Source of the DNA: an uncultured Craurococcus sp.
Lineage (GTDB): Bacteria; Pseudomonadota; Alphaproteobacteria; Acetobacterales; Acetobacteraceae
DNA: 64,000 bases
Direction of reading: 5' to 3'
NCBI GenBank assembly: GCA_902805545.1
Contig: CADCTD010000001.1
Coordinates: forward strand, 62,001 to 126,000
Part shown: positions 17,193-28,999 of the stretch, piece after piece
Layout: the number at the start of each line of letters is the position of its first letter
Numbering within the stretch: the stretch's first letter is position 1
Made by a program: the position numbers and the translations under genes
The notes under the pieces: generated by a model
Told to the model about the DNA's origin: nothing
The model's input: only the letters and a program-made list of their open reading frames with translations
The model's database searches: none

Positions 17193-18593
17193 ATGGCCGC
17201 CATCACCGAAACCATTGCCGACTATTGCGCGACGCTCGATTTCGCGGCGTTGCCGCCGGAAGTGCAGGAGCGCACGCGCTTCCTCGTGCTCGACCTCGTC
17301 GGCAACATCATCCGCGGCCGGCATGATGCGGAGAGCACCCCTGCCCTGCTCGCCACGGCCCGGGCTCTCGGGCTGGCGGCTGGCGGCTCCGCCGTGCTCG
17401 GCGATAGCGCCCGCTACACCCCGGCCGGAGCAGCCATGCTGAACGGCGCGCTGGCCCATAGCCTCGATTTCGACGACACCCACGCAGCCGGCACGCTGCA
17501 TCCCGGCGCGCCGGTGATCCCGGCGGCGCTGGCGGCGGCCGAGATGGTCGGCGCCGATGGCCGCACCGTGCTCTCGGCCATCGTCGCCGGCTACGAGGTC
17601 ACCTGCCGCCTCGCCCTCGCCCTGCCGGGCGGCGACCATTACGACCGCGGCTACCACCCGACCGCCACCTGCGGCGCCTTCGGCGCGGCCGCCGCCGCGG
17701 CGCGGGTCTTCGGCCTCGATGCCAAGGGGATGCAGGACGCCTTCGGCATTGCGCTCTCCCAGGCCGCCGGCAGCCTGCAATTCCTGGCGAACGGCGCCTG
17801 GACCAAGCGCTTCCAGGTTGGCTGGTCGGCGATGAACGGCCTTGCCGCCGCGACGCTGGCCCGCGAGGGCTTCCGCGGCGCCTCCGAGGCCTTCGAGGGC
17901 AAGGCCGGCTTCCTCCGCGCCTATGCCCCGAACCCGGTGCCCGAGCGCGCCCTCCAGGGCCTTGGCCACCAGTACGAGCTGATGAACACGGCGGTGAAGC
18001 CCTATCCTTCCTGCCGCTACGGCCATGCCTGCGTCGATGCCGCGATCGCCTTCCATAACGAGCTCGGGCTGAAGGCCGAGGAGATCGAGTCCGTCACCAT
18101 GGGCCTGCCGAACAAGGGCATGCTGCTGGTCGGCGCGCCGCTCGCCTACAAGCAGAACCCGCAGAACGTGGTCGATGGCCAGTTCAGCGGCCCCTTCGTC
18201 GTCGCCTGCGGCCTCGTCCATGGCCATATGGGCTGGGACAGCTACGCCCATCTGCAGGATCCGGCCGTGCGCAGCGTCCTCCCCAAGGTCACCTGCCTCG
18301 AGGATCCGCAGATTCAGGCCCTGTTCCCCGACTACATGTCCGGCAAGCTGACGCTGCGGGCGCGCGGGCAGGAGCATGTCCGCCTGGTGAGGATCGCCAA
18401 GGGCGAGCCGGAGAATTTCCTCACCGAGGCGGAGCTGCGGGCGAAGTTCCACGGCCTGGTCGATGCCGTGCTCGGCCGCGACCGGGCGGTGCAGCTGGCC
18501 GATGCGGTGATCGGCCTAGACCGCGCGGCGGATGTGAACGGCATGCTGCGGCTCGGCGCGCCGATGATGGCGGCACGGCTGGCCGGGGAATAG
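17193..18593 (+). CDS. MmgE/PrpD family protein
   Basis: Encodes 466 residues. It shows the PrpD-family order: helical N-terminus ETIADYCATLDF, LNGALAHSLDFDDTH, HPGAPVIPAALAAAE, GYEVTCRLA, and VKPYPSCRYGHACVDAAI. Members include 2-methylcitrate dehydratase and, more widely, cis-aconitate decarboxylase-like and immune-responsive proteins. No methylcitrate synthase is adjacent, so the reaction is open. ATG at 17193 follows AGGGGAAACGTC; a longer upstream frame crosses the divergent promoter gap and is rejected. Confidence 0.86.
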   Translation: MAAITETIADYCATLDFAALPPEVQERTRFLVLDLVGNIIRGRHDAESTPALLATARALGLAAGGSAVLGDSARYTPAGAAMLNGALAHSLDFDDTHAAGTLHPGAPVIPAALAAAEMVGADGRTVLSAIVAGYEVTCRLALALPGGDHYDRGYHPTATCGAFGAAAAAARVFGLDAKGMQDAFGIALSQAAGSLQFLANGAWTKRFQVGWSAMNGLAAATLAREGFRGASEAFEGKAGFLRAYAPNPVPERALQGLGHQYELMNTAVKPYPSCRYGHACVDAAIAFHNELGLKAEEIESVTMGLPNKGMLLVGAPLAYKQNPQNVVDGQFSGPFVVACGLVHGHMGWDSYAHLQDPAVRSVLPKVTCLEDPQIQALFPDYMSGKLTLRARGQEHVRLVRIAKGEPENFLTEAELRAKFHGLVDAVLGRDRAVQLADAVIGLDRAADVNGMLRLGAPMMAARLAGE

Positions 18594-18604
18594 CATTCCC
18601 CACA

Positions 18605-18621
18605 AAGCCGCTGCGCGGCTT
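18605..18621. terminator. Short hairpin after prpD-like gene
   Basis: AAGCCGC and GCGGCTT form a perfect 7-bp stem with a 3-base loop, 12 bases after the stop. No T tract. Confidence 0.4.
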
Positions 18622-18667
18622 CGCGGGGGCCCCGGTCGGCGCTCCAAACCCCCGAAGCCTCACCCCG

Positions 18668-18692
18668 CCTTCCGCGGCTCAGCCGCGGAAGG
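18668..18692. terminator. Perfect 12-bp hairpin between convergent prpD-like and nrdR genes
   Basis: CCTTCCGCGGCT and AGCCGCGGAAGG are perfect complements around one base, just past the nrdR stop on the minus strand. It is symmetrical and suits a bidirectional terminator or transcript end, though it lacks a T run. The physical hairpin must open a few central pairs to make a loop. Confidence 0.55.
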
Positions 18693-18700
18693 GTACCAGC

Positions 18701-19153
18701 CTACTTGTCCTCGAGTTGCCCGAGGAAGGCGCGGAAGTCCCGCGCCTCGCCGAAATTTCGGTAGACGCTGGCGAAGCGGACATAGGCCACCTGGTCCACC
18801 TCCTTCAGCGTCTCCATGACGATCTCGCCGATCTGGCGCGAGGTCACCTCGGCATCCGCCTCCGTCTCCAGGCGTCGCTGGATGCCGTTGACGATGCGCT
18901 CCACCCGGTCCTCGTCGACCGGGCGCTTGCGCAGCGCGACGCGGATGGAGCGCGCCAGCTTCTCCCGGTCAAAAGGCGCACGGCGCCCATCGGTCTTCAA
19001 CACCGTCAGCTCGCGGAGCTGCACCCGCTCGAACGTCGTGAAGCGGCTGCCGCAGGCCGGGCAGGAGCGCCGGCGGCGGATGGCCGCCGCGTCCTCCGCC
19101 GGGCGGCTGTCCTTCACCTGGGTATCGTCACTGCCGCAATACGGACATTTCAT
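18701..19153 (-). CDS. nrdR: Transcriptional repressor NrdR
   Basis: Encodes 150 residues. A zinc ribbon with C3, C6, C31 and C34 ([20 protein letters not shown]) is followed by an ATP-cone domain ([20 protein letters not shown]). NrdR senses dATP/ATP and represses ribonucleotide reductase genes via NrdR boxes. ATG at 19153 overlaps the glyA stop (ATGA). glyA-nrdR pairing is standard in alphaproteobacteria. Confidence 0.97.
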   Translation of the reverse strand: MKCPYCGSDDTQVKDSRPAEDAAAIRRRRSCPACGSRFTTFERVQLRELTVLKTDGRRAPFDREKLARSIRVALRKRPVDEDRVERIVNGIQRRLETEADAEVTSRQIGEIVMETLKEVDQVAYVRFASVYRNFGEARDFRAFLGQLEDK

Positions 19154-20451
19154 CGATAGATCGGGAAGCGCTGGCAAAGGGCGAGGACCCGCGCCTTCAC
19201 GCTCTCCTCCACCGCCGAGTTGGCCGCTGCGTCATTGGCCCGCGCCAGCCCGTCCAGCACCTCGCCGATCAGCCTACCGACCTCGCGGAACTCCGCCTCG
19301 CCGAAGCCGCGCGTGGTGCCGGCCGGCGTGCCGAGGCGGACGCCGGAGGTGACCATCGGCTTCTCCGGGTCGAAGGGGATGGCGTTCTTGTTGCAGGTGA
19401 GGTGCGCCCGGTTGAGCGTCCCCTCCGCCGCCTTGCCGGTGAGCCCCTTCGGCCGCAGGTCGACCAGCAGCAGGTGATTCTCCGTCCCGCCGGTGACGAG
19501 GTCGAGGCCCTGCGCCTTCAGCTCCTCCGCCAGCGCCACCGCGTTGGCGACGACGGCCCGGGCATAGGCGCGGAACTCCGGCTTCAGCGCCTCACCGAAG
19601 GCAATCGCCTTGGCGGCGATCACGTGCATCAGCGGCCCGCCCTGCAAGCCCGGGAAGACAGCCGAGTTGAACTTCTTGGCCAGCGCCTCGTCATTGGTGA
19701 GGATCATGCCGCCGCGTGGCCCACGCAGCGTCTTGTGCGTGGTGGTGGTCGCCACATGCGCATGCGGGAAGGGCGAGGGATGCGCCCCACCGGCCACCAA
19801 CCCCGCGAAATGCGCCATGTCGACCATGAACCAGGCGCCGACCTCGTCGGCGATCTCGCGGAAGGCCTTGAAGTCCCAGACCCGGGCATAGGCCGAGCCG
19901 CCCGCGATGATCAGCCTCGGCTTGTTCTCGAGCGCGATCCGGCGAACCTCTGCCATATCGATCCGCTGGTCCTCCCGGCGCACCGTATAGGGCACCGGCT
20001 TGAACCACTTGCCCGAAAGGTTGGCCGCCGAGCCATGGGTCAGGTGCCCGCCTGCCGCCAGGTCGAGGCCCATGAAGGCATCGCCCGGCTGCAACAGGGC
20101 CAGGAACACCGCCTGGTTGGCCTGCGCCCCGCTATGCGGCTGGACGTTGGCGAAGCCGCAGTCGAAGAGCTTCTTCGCCCGCTCGATCGCCAGCGTCTCC
20201 GCCACGTCGACGAACTCGCAGCCGCCATAGTAGCGCCGGCCAGGATAGCCCTCGGCATACTTGTTGGTCAGCACAGAGCCCTGAGCCTCGAGCACCGCCT
20301 GGGAGACGATGTTCTCTGAGGCGATCAACTCGATGCCGTCCTGCTGCCGGGCCAGCTCCTGCCCGATGGCGGCGGCGAGGTCCGGATCGGCCTCGGCGAC
20401 CGAGGCGCTGAAGAAACGGTCCGGGATGCGATAAGCAGTGGTCTCGTTCAT
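19150..20451 (-). CDS. glyA: Serine hydroxymethyltransferase
   Basis: Encodes 433 residues. The PLP lysine is K240 in [25 protein letters not shown] near the N-terminus, [13 protein letters not shown] and [12 protein letters not shown] are all canonical. It converts serine and tetrahydrofolate to glycine and methylene-THF, the main source of one-carbon units. ATG at 20451 gives [14 protein letters not shown]; a longer frame into rpiB is not needed. Only 4 bases separate it from the rpiB stop. Confidence 0.97.
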   Translation of the reverse strand: MNETTAYRIPDRFFSASVAEADPDLAAAIGQELARQQDGIELIASENIVSQAVLEAQGSVLTNKYAEGYPGRRYYGGCEFVDVAETLAIERAKKLFDCGFANVQPHSGAQANQAVFLALLQPGDAFMGLDLAAGGHLTHGSAANLSGKWFKPVPYTVRREDQRIDMAEVRRIALENKPRLIIAGGSAYARVWDFKAFREIADEVGAWFMVDMAHFAGLVAGGAHPSPFPHAHVATTTTHKTLRGPRGGMILTNDEALAKKFNSAVFPGLQGGPLMHVIAAKAIAFGEALKPEFRAYARAVVANAVALAEELKAQGLDLVTGGTENHLLLVDLRPKGLTGKAAEGTLNRAHLTCNKNAIPFDPEKPMVTSGVRLGTPAGTTRGFGEAEFREVGRLIGEVLDGLARANDAAANSAVEESVKARVLALCQRFPIYR

Positions 20452-20455
20452 GGCG

Positions 20456-20899
20456 TCACCCGTTCGGAGCAAGCTTGGCGAGGCGCCGGGCATGCCGCCC
20501 GCCCTCGAATTCAGTGGCGAGGAAGGCCCTGAGCGCGTCGAGCGCCAGCTCCGGCCCGGTGGTCCGGGCGCCGAAGCAGGCGACGTTGGCGTCGTTATGC
20601 GCCCGGGTCAGCCGCGCCTCGGTGGCCGAATGCAGCACCGCGGCGCGAATGCCTCCATGTCGGTTGGCGGCGATCTGCACGCCGATGCCCGTCCCGCAAA
20701 CCAGCACGCCGAACCGCGCCTCCCCAGCCTCGACGGCGGCGGCGACGCGATGGGCGAAATCCGGGTAGTCGACGCTCTCGCCCGAATTGGTCCCGACATC
20801 GACCAGCCGGTGCCCGGCCTCAGCCAGGGCCTGCTGCAGCGCGGACTTCAGCGGCAGGCCAGCATGGTCCCCGCCGATGGCAATGGTGAGCTGGGTCAT
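20456..20899 (-). CDS. rpiB: Ribose-5-phosphate isomerase B
   Basis: Encodes 147 residues of the RpiB/LacAB fold: IAIGGDHAG (D11, H12), the active-site cysteine C68 in VCGTGIG, then [10 protein letters not shown] and ARAHNDAN-like [10 protein letters not shown]. It interconverts ribulose-5-phosphate and ribose-5-phosphate, or another aldose-ketose phosphate pair. It is the first gene of the rpiB-glyA-nrdR operon, as in many alphaproteobacteria. Confidence 0.95.
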   Translation of the reverse strand: MTQLTIAIGGDHAGLPLKSALQQALAEAGHRLVDVGTNSGESVDYPDFAHRVAAAVEAGEARFGVLVCGTGIGVQIAANRHGGIRAAVLHSATEARLTRAHNDANVACFGARTTGPELALDALRAFLATEFEGGRHARRLAKLAPNG

Positions 20900-21067
20900 A
20901 CGGCGTCCCTACCATGCAATGGGCACGCCGGGATATGGTGCCCACAAGGGCTTGGGCGCAACCCTGGCCCGCATCCTGGCCGGGCCGGTCCCCGACCGGC
21001 GCCCTCCTCATCCCGCTTCCGTCCCGGCCCCGGACATGGCACGGATAGGCCAGCGGAGGAGCAACCC

Positions 21068-23376
<2,309 letters not shown>

Positions 23377-23393
23377 CGGAGGAGGCTCAGGCG

Positions 23394-24185
23394 ATGAACA
23401 CCGACTGGCTTGGCCTTGCCGACAGAATCGCCGTCGTCACCGGCGCCGCGGGCGGCATGGGCCGCGCCATCGCCGCAGCCTTTGTAGAGGCGGGCGCCGC
23501 CGTCGCCCTGCTCGACCGCGAGAAGGAGGGGCTGCTGGCGCTCGAGGCCCAGCTCACCGCCGCCGGCGGCCGCGTCGCCGCCATCCCCTGCGACACCGGA
23601 TCAGAGGCCAGCATCGCGGATGCCGCCCGCGCCTCGGCCGACAAGCTCGGCCCGGCCGATATCCTGGTCAACAATGCCGGCATCCTGCGTGCCGGCCCGC
23701 TGGCCACCCTCCCCCTCGAGGAGTGGAACACGCTGCTCGGCGTGAACCTCACCGGCTACCTGCTCTGCGCCCAGGCCTTCCGCCCGCAGATGCTCGGCCG
23801 CGGCGGGGCATTGGTCCACATCGCCTCCATCGCGGCGAGCAACCCGCAGCCGCGCAGCGGCGGCTACAGCCCGAGCAAGGCGGCCGTCGCCATGCTCTCC
23901 CGCCAGCTCGCACTGGAATGGGGGCCGGACGGCATTCGCAGCAATGTCGTGAGCCCCGGCCTCATCCGCACGCCGATGTCGGAGAGCTTCTACCAGGCGC
24001 CGGGCGTGAAGGAGCGGCGGGAGGCGATGCTGCCGCTCCGCCGCATCGGCACGCCGCAGGACATTGCCGATGCCGTGATCTACCTCGCCAGCGCGCGGGC
24101 CGCTTACGTCACCGGCGGCGAGATCCTGGTCGATGGCGGCCTCGGCCAGGTCATCATGGAGCTCACCCCGCGCCCGGGCTACTAG
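23394..24185 (+). CDS. SDR family oxidoreductase
   Basis: Encodes 263 residues, a classical short-chain dehydrogenase. It has TGAAGGMG for dinucleotide binding, NNAG at 93-96, and the catalytic S145, Y158 and K162 (GGYSPSKAA), with a C-terminal GGEILVDGG. Acidic D41 at the end of beta-2 suggests NAD preference. The substrate is not indicated. GGAGGAGG lies upstream of ATG 23394, 17 bases after hemB, so it may be co-transcribed. Confidence 0.87.
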   Translation: MNTDWLGLADRIAVVTGAAGGMGRAIAAAFVEAGAAVALLDREKEGLLALEAQLTAAGGRVAAIPCDTGSEASIADAARASADKLGPADILVNNAGILRAGPLATLPLEEWNTLLGVNLTGYLLCAQAFRPQMLGRGGALVHIASIAASNPQPRSGGYSPSKAAVAMLSRQLALEWGPDGIRSNVVSPGLIRTPMSESFYQAPGVKERREAMLPLRRIGTPQDIADAVIYLASARAAYVTGGEILVDGGLGQVIMELTPRPGY

Positions 24186-24290
24186 TCCGAGCAACTCGCG
24201 CGTGGTCGCCGAAGGTTGGGGCGACCGGAGGCCTGCACCCCGCGACGGCCCAACGAGCGGGACCACGACCCGCAATCCGGTGGCTGCGGA

Positions 24291-25256
24291 TTATGTCTCC
24301 AGCCCCTCGAAGAAGGAACCGACCGCCCGGACGGCGAGGCTCTCCTCGCCCCGGTCGTAGAAGCCGCAATGCCCGCCGCCCGCGACCCGCAGCGGCAGCA
24401 CCGCCGGACATTCGGCCCAGTCGATGGCATCCATCATCGAGACCGGCACCAGCGGATCGTCCTCCGCCATCACCAGCAGGGTCGGCCGGCGGAGCCGCGG
24501 CAGGGCGGCGGCCGGGCGATTCATCTCGAAGAAGACGGCGAGAGAGGGGTAGCCGAAGCGCGGCGCCGTGACCTGCGCCTCGAATTCCATCAGCGAGGCG
24601 GCCTGCCGCGCCGCCCGGCGCAGCGGATCGGGGAGGTCGTTGGCCGGTACCGCCAATACCTCCCGCCGGTAGAGCGCCAGCAGCGCCCGGCCAAGCACGG
24701 GGTTGGCGTCGATCGCCGCATAGGCCGCCTCCGGCTCCAGCGGCGGGCCGATGGCGGCGGCGCCGAGGATCGCGGGCAAGCTTTCTTCGTCGCGGGCGAG
24801 CAGGTTGAGGACCAGGGCCCCGCCGAGCGACCAGCCGGCGAGCACAACCCCCTGCCCCGTCAGCGCCTCCGGTAGCACTGCGAGGGCCTCGGCCAGATCC
24901 TCATGGCGGCCGAGATGATAGTGGCTGGTGCTGCGGGCGAGGCTCCGGGCGCTGCCGCGCAGGTTCAGCCGCAGCACCGGGAAGCCCCGGCGCAGCAGCC
25001 CGGCCGCGGCGTCGCGGAGATAGGGGTCGTCCTCCGTCCCCGTGAGGCCGTGGACGAGGACGGCCAGCGGCCGCGCCGCCGAGGCAGCGGGGAGGTGCAG
25101 CATGGCCGCCAGCGCATCGCCATCCGCCATCGGCAGCCAGAGGCGATGCCCGGGCGGCAGCCGCGCCGGCCAGGGCCAACGCAAGGCTCGGAGCGTCTGC
25201 AGGGTGCCACCCAGCCAGGGCGGCCGCGGGCGGAAGGGCACGGGCGACGGCATCAT
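24291..25256 (-). CDS. Alpha/beta-fold hydrolase, YheT family
   Basis: Encodes 321 residues. The order matches YheT-like hydrolases: VLVHGLTGTEDDPYLRD (oxyanion region), LNLRGSARS, nucleophile serine in GWSLGGAL, LLVMAEDDPLVP with the acid, and GGGHCGFYD with the catalytic histidine. A cytosolic esterase of unknown substrate. Two consecutive ATGs occur (25256, 25253). The 105-bp gap to the convergent SDR gene shows no clear terminator. Confidence 0.84.
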   Translation of the reverse strand: MMPSPVPFRPRPPWLGGTLQTLRALRWPWPARLPPGHRLWLPMADGDALAAMLHLPAASAARPLAVLVHGLTGTEDDPYLRDAAAGLLRRGFPVLRLNLRGSARSLARSTSHYHLGRHEDLAEALAVLPEALTGQGVVLAGWSLGGALVLNLLARDEESLPAILGAAAIGPPLEPEAAYAAIDANPVLGRALLALYRREVLAVPANDLPDPLRRAARQAASLMEFEAQVTAPRFGYPSLAVFFEMNRPAAALPRLRRPTLLVMAEDDPLVPVSMMDAIDWAECPAVLPLRVAGGGHCGFYDRGEESLAVRAVGSFFEGLET

Positions 25257-25286
25257 GCCAACGCCAACGCGCTGCCGCCGCCGCGG

Positions 25287-26507
25287 TTACAGGACGCTCT
25301 TCTCGCGCAGCGCCGCGATCTCCGCTGCCGTCATGCCGAGCAGCCCGCCCAGCACTTCCTCCGTATGCTGCCCGAGCACCGGCGGCGGGCTGCGATATTC
25401 GGGCGGCGTCGCCGAGAGCTTCACCGGATTGGCGATCACCTTCACCGTCTCGCCCGAGGCATGCGGCAGTTCCAGCACCATGTTGCGGGCCTGGACATGC
25501 GGGTCGGCGAAGACCTGCTCCAGCGTGTTGATCGGGCCGCAGCCGATCTTCAGCGCCTCCAGCGCCTCGATCCACTCGGCCGTCGTCTTCGACTGCATCA
25601 CCGGCGTCAGCGTCTCGGTGACGAGGTGACGGTTGGCGACGCGCTTCGGGTTGGTGGCGAAGCGCTCGTCGGCCAGCAGGTGTTCGAGCCCGTTCGCCTT
25701 GCAGAAGCGCTCGAAGGTCGGGTCGTTGCCGACGGCCAGGATGATGTAGCCATCCCTGGTCGGGAATTCCTGGTAGGGCGCGATATTCGGGTGCTGGTTG
25801 CCGAGCCGCGGCGGGTTCTCGCCGGTCGCCAGGTAGTTCATCCCCTGGTTGGCCAGCCAGGCAACATGGGTGTCGAGCATGCCGATGTCGATCTGCTGCC
25901 CCTCGCCCGTCGTGTTCCGGTGGTTCACCGCGGCGAGGATGCCGATGCAGCCATAGAGCCCGGCGAAGAGGTCGGCGACGGGGATGCCGACCTTCTGCGG
26001 CGAGCCACCCGGCTCCCCGGTCAGCGACATGACGCCGCCCATCGCCTGGATCAGCGCGTCATAGCCCGGCCGCGGCGCATAGGGCCCGGTCTGGCCGAAG
26101 CCGGTGATCGAGCAGTAGATCAGCTGCGGATACCGCTCCCGCAGCTGCTCCCAGCCGAGCCCATACTTGGCGAGTGCCCCGACCTTGAAGTTTTCGACCA
26201 GGATGTCGCAATGCCCGAGCAGCCGGTGGATCACCTCCTGGCCCTCGGGCTTGGCGATGTCGAGGGTGACCGACTTCTTGTTCCGGTTGACGCCGACGAA
26301 ATAGGCGCTTTCCCGCGTGTTCGGCACGAAGGGCGGCGCGAAGCCGCGGGTGTCGTCGCCGGCCTCCGGCCGCTCGACCTTGAACACCTCGGCGCCGAGG
26401 TCGCCCAACATCTGCGTGCAGGTCGGCCCCGCCAGCACCCGCGTCAGGTCGAGCACCTTGAGCCCCCGCAGCGGCCCGCCCGCCCCACCGTCCCGTCCGT
26501 CCTGCAT
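25287..26507 (-). CDS. CaiB/BaiF family CoA-transferase (class III)
   Basis: Encodes 406 residues. It has LKVLDLTRVLAGPTCTQMLGDLGAEVFKVE, NRNKKSVTLDI, DILVENFKVG and GFGQTGPYA-RPGYD, whose last aspartate is the expected acyl-bearing catalytic residue. Class III enzymes move CoA between carboxylic acids. The position next to malonyl-CoA decarboxylase and a decayed dicarboxylate carrier suggests a dicarboxylate such as malonate or succinate as donor or acceptor; that link is inference. ATG at 26507 follows AAGGGAGAGG; an in-frame GTG lies one codon upstream. Confidence 0.9.
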   Translation of the reverse strand: MQDGRDGGAGGPLRGLKVLDLTRVLAGPTCTQMLGDLGAEVFKVERPEAGDDTRGFAPPFVPNTRESAYFVGVNRNKKSVTLDIAKPEGQEVIHRLLGHCDILVENFKVGALAKYGLGWEQLRERYPQLIYCSITGFGQTGPYAPRPGYDALIQAMGGVMSLTGEPGGSPQKVGIPVADLFAGLYGCIGILAAVNHRNTTGEGQQIDIGMLDTHVAWLANQGMNYLATGENPPRLGNQHPNIAPYQEFPTRDGYIILAVGNDPTFERFCKANGLEHLLADERFATNPKRVANRHLVTETLTPVMQSKTTAEWIEALEALKIGCGPINTLEQVFADPHVQARNMVLELPHASGETVKVIANPVKLSATPPEYRSPPPVLGQHTEEVLGGLLGMTAAEIAALREKSVL

Positions 26508-26564
26508 CACCCTCTCCCTTGCGCCAGCGCGATGATCCGACCCGTTGATGCACCAGGCACACCG

Positions 26565-26964
26565 CTACATCCAGCCCGGCAGGATGCAGACCAGCCCGGC
26601 GAGCAGCGGCCCGGCGATCCCGACGAGGATGCCGTAGACCAGGAAACGCCGGTACACCCCCTCGCGCTCCGCAGCAGCGGCGAGCCGGGGCCGGACACCC
26701 CCTGCCTTACGCTGTCGATCGCGCCCGACTTTACAGCACGCCGAAATGACAGCATCCTGTCCTGCACCGGCAGGCCGAAGCGGGCGATGTTCTGGTTGGT
26801 GATCCCGCCATCGATGCTGATCCGGCGAGAACCCGCCGCCCTGCGCCCCGTGGATCACCAGCAGCCCCATCATCAGCGGGCTGATCCCGTATTGCCGGGC
26901 GAAATGCAGTCGACCAGCCCGAGGATGGTGGCGCCTGCAATGACATGGGCAACCGTGCCGATCG
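26565..26964 (-). pseudogene. Frameshifted remnant of a MatC-like (SLC13-type) dicarboxylate/malonate carrier
   Basis: Three short stretches of one transporter can be read on the minus strand only by changing frame. The first is VAHVIAGATILGLVD; next FARQYGISPLMMGLLVIHGAQG; then ISIDGGITNQNIARFGLPVQD after one extra base near 26823. After a collapsed middle the natural C-terminal helix appears, GVYRRFLVYGILVGIAGPL, ending at a stop (26565). These match the conserved N-terminal and C-terminal ends of MatC-type carriers. At least two frameshifts and a large internal deletion are present, and the N-terminus is missing. It begins right behind the malonyl-CoA decarboxylase stop. Confidence 0.72.
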
Positions 26965-26966
26965 AA

Positions 26967-28445
26967 TCACCCGGGCTTGCCGCCAGCCTTCTCCTCCCCG
27001 CCCAGCAACCGTGCAAGGGCGGAGCGGGAGGGCGCAGCCCCGGCCTTCGACGCCTGCAGCAGCGCCTCCACCGCGGCGGAACGCGCAACGTGACCGGAAT
27101 GGACGAAGCGCTCGTGATTCGCCTCGATCTCCTCGCGGTCGTAGAGGTAGTTCACCATCACCCCGAAGCTTTCCCGCATGCCGCGGGACGAGACATTGCC
27201 GAGCGGGTTGATCCGCTCGAGCCGGGCACCGTTGCCGAGGTGGAAGCGGGCCACTGGGTCGATGCTGGTCTTCCCCGCCGCCGGGCGGGTGAGATAGGCG
27301 GCGGCCAGGCGCAGCAGCGGCCCGCGCAGCGCCTCCCGCCGCGCTTCCTCCTGCCACCACTCGCCCTCTGTCAGCGCCCTGAGTGCGGTCGTCGCATCCT
27401 CCGCCCCGGCGGTCGCGGTCAGCAGCGCAGCCTCCTCCGCGCGGAACAGCCCCTCCTCCGGCGGCGAGTCCATCTCCCGATCGAGCCAGCGGCGGAAGCC
27501 GGGCACGGGCGAGAGGGTGGCGAAGGTCGCCAGCTGCGGCAGTTCCGCCTTCAGCTCCTCCACCACCTGCTTGATGAGGAAATTGCCGAAGGAGATGCCG
27601 CGCAGCCCCTCCTGGCAGTTGGAGATGGAATAGAAGATGGCGGCATCCGCCTCGCGCGGGTCGGCCGGCCGCTCGCCGCGCGACAGCAGGGGCTGCACGG
27701 CGGCGGCCATGCCCTTCACCAGGGCCACCTCGACGAAGATGAGCGGCTCTCCCGGCAGGGCGGGGTGGAAGAAGGCGAAGCAGCGGCGATCCGCCTCCAG
27801 CCGCCGGCGCAGGTCGTCCCAACCCTGGATCTCGTGCACCGCCTCGTAGCGGATCAGCTTCTCCAGCACCGCCGCCGGCGTCTGCCAGTCGATCCGCCGC
27901 AGGTCCAGGAAACCACGGTTGAACCAGGAAGCGAAGAGGTGGCGCAAATCCGCATCCAGCACGCGCAGCGCCGGCTCCGCCCTGGTGAGGCCGGTCAACT
28001 CCTGCCGGAGGCCGACCAGCGCGGCGGTGCCGCCCGGGGCCATGTTCATCCGCCGCAGCAGCTCCTGCCGGGGCGGTTCGGCCAGGTCGGCAAGGCGGGC
28101 GGCCGCCTCCAGCGAGGGCTCCGCCAGCCAGGCCTCCGCCGCCTCGCGCAACCGGTCGGGGTCGGGTGCGAAGCCCTCGGCGAGGAAGCGGAAGAAGGCG
28201 ATGCGGTCCTCGCCTGCGAGCTGGAGCAGGCTCTCGTGCAGCTCCCGCGCCACCGCGGCGCCCGAGGCCTCGCCGCGCTCGGAGAGCAGCGCCTCGGCCA
28301 GGCGCCGGGCGCGGTCGAGCGGCGGCAAGCGGTCCGAGGGGACATCGGCATAGGCCCGGCCGCGATCGGCAATGCTGGACCAGAGCCGCTCCAGCCAGGT
28401 GCGGCTTTCGGGCAGGCTGGGGCTGGGGGCGGCGTCAGGCGGCAT
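26967..28445 (-). CDS. matA: Malonyl-CoA decarboxylase
   Basis: Encodes 492 residues. An N-terminal helical domain is followed by the catalytic GNAT-like domain with FFHPALPGEPLIFVEVALVKG, FYSISNCQEGLRGISFGNFLIKQ, LSPVPGFRRWL and the FHLGNGARLERINPLGN segment containing the conserved HxxNG-type histidine. It converts malonyl-CoA to acetyl-CoA and CO2. In rhizobial mat operons the next gene is the malonate carrier matC; here that position holds the decayed carrier. Symbol assigned by analogy to matA/mcd. Confidence 0.93.
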   Translation of the reverse strand: MPPDAAPSPSLPESRTWLERLWSSIADRGRAYADVPSDRLPPLDRARRLAEALLSERGEASGAAVARELHESLLQLAGEDRIAFFRFLAEGFAPDPDRLREAAEAWLAEPSLEAAARLADLAEPPRQELLRRMNMAPGGTAALVGLRQELTGLTRAEPALRVLDADLRHLFASWFNRGFLDLRRIDWQTPAAVLEKLIRYEAVHEIQGWDDLRRRLEADRRCFAFFHPALPGEPLIFVEVALVKGMAAAVQPLLSRGERPADPREADAAIFYSISNCQEGLRGISFGNFLIKQVVEELKAELPQLATFATLSPVPGFRRWLDREMDSPPEEGLFRAEEAALLTATAGAEDATTALRALTEGEWWQEEARREALRGPLLRLAAAYLTRPAAGKTSIDPVARFHLGNGARLERINPLGNVSSRGMRESFGVMVNYLYDREEIEANHERFVHSGHVARSAAVEALLQASKAGAAPSRSALARLLGGEEKAGGKPG

Positions 28446-28525
28446 GGGGTCCTCCCTCTGGCGGCGCCCGGCTTACGCCGTATCTCAGCCCGGCGGAACC
28501 CAACGACGGCAGGAGGAGCGCGCCG

Positions 28526-28837
28526 ATGCCGCCCGACCCGGCGAGCCCCCGCGCCGCCCTGCTGGCCCGCTGGCTGGAGCTGACGCGGGAGACGCTGCCC
28601 GGCATGGCCGGGGCCGAACGCTGGCCGATCCGGCTCGATCACTGCTTCATGCGGGTCTGCCTCGACGCCGCGATCGGCCGGCCCTGGCATGAGGCGGTGC
28701 GCCGGCCCGCCATCCGCCACCTGACGGAGGCGCAGCTCGCCGCGGCGGTTGCCGTGGCCGAGCGCATCCGCGCGGAGCCGGCGCTGCTGCGGCCGCTGAA
28801 CCTGCAATCGCTCCGCTGGCGCGGCAAGGCCGGCTGA
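28526..28837 (+). CDS. Small conserved protein of unknown function
   Basis: Encodes 103 residues, starting with ATG 28526 behind a textbook AGGAGGAG at 28511-28518. The core WPIRLDHCFMRVCLDAAIGRPW and the RRPAIRHLTEAQLAAAV segment recur, from memory, in small alphaproteobacterial proteins sometimes loosely labelled GCN5-related acetyltransferases, but 103 residues is too short for a full GNAT fold. There is no signal peptide or membrane segment. It is divergent from the malonyl-CoA decarboxylase gene. Function unknown. Confidence 0.75.
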   Translation: MPPDPASPRAALLARWLELTRETLPGMAGAERWPIRLDHCFMRVCLDAAIGRPWHEAVRRPAIRHLTEAQLAAAVAVAERIRAEPALLRPLNLQSLRWRGKAG

Positions 28838-28999
28838 CCGCCCGGCCTTGCGGAAGCCCCACCCCGGCGCCATGGTCCGCCCAGGTGCCGCATCGTCCTG
28901 GCCTGTGCCGGGCCGATGCCTGCCCGCCGTGAACGAGCCGGCGGTTCGCGCCCTGGGGCACCCACCCGGGGCGACCGCCGGCTAGCCCTGGAGGAAACC

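Noticed and set aside
20930-21067. Possible SAM riboswitch upstream of the sulfhydrylase gene
   Set aside because: The leader is GC-rich and can pair, but I could not find the conserved core of SAM-II or SAM/SAH switches; a covariance search would be decisive.
24903-28583. 1226-codon open frame on the plus strand over the CoA-transferase and decarboxylase genes
   Set aside because: Antisense shadow of well-supported minus-strand genes; it also runs across the pseudogene and intergenic parts, and its product has no domain signatures.
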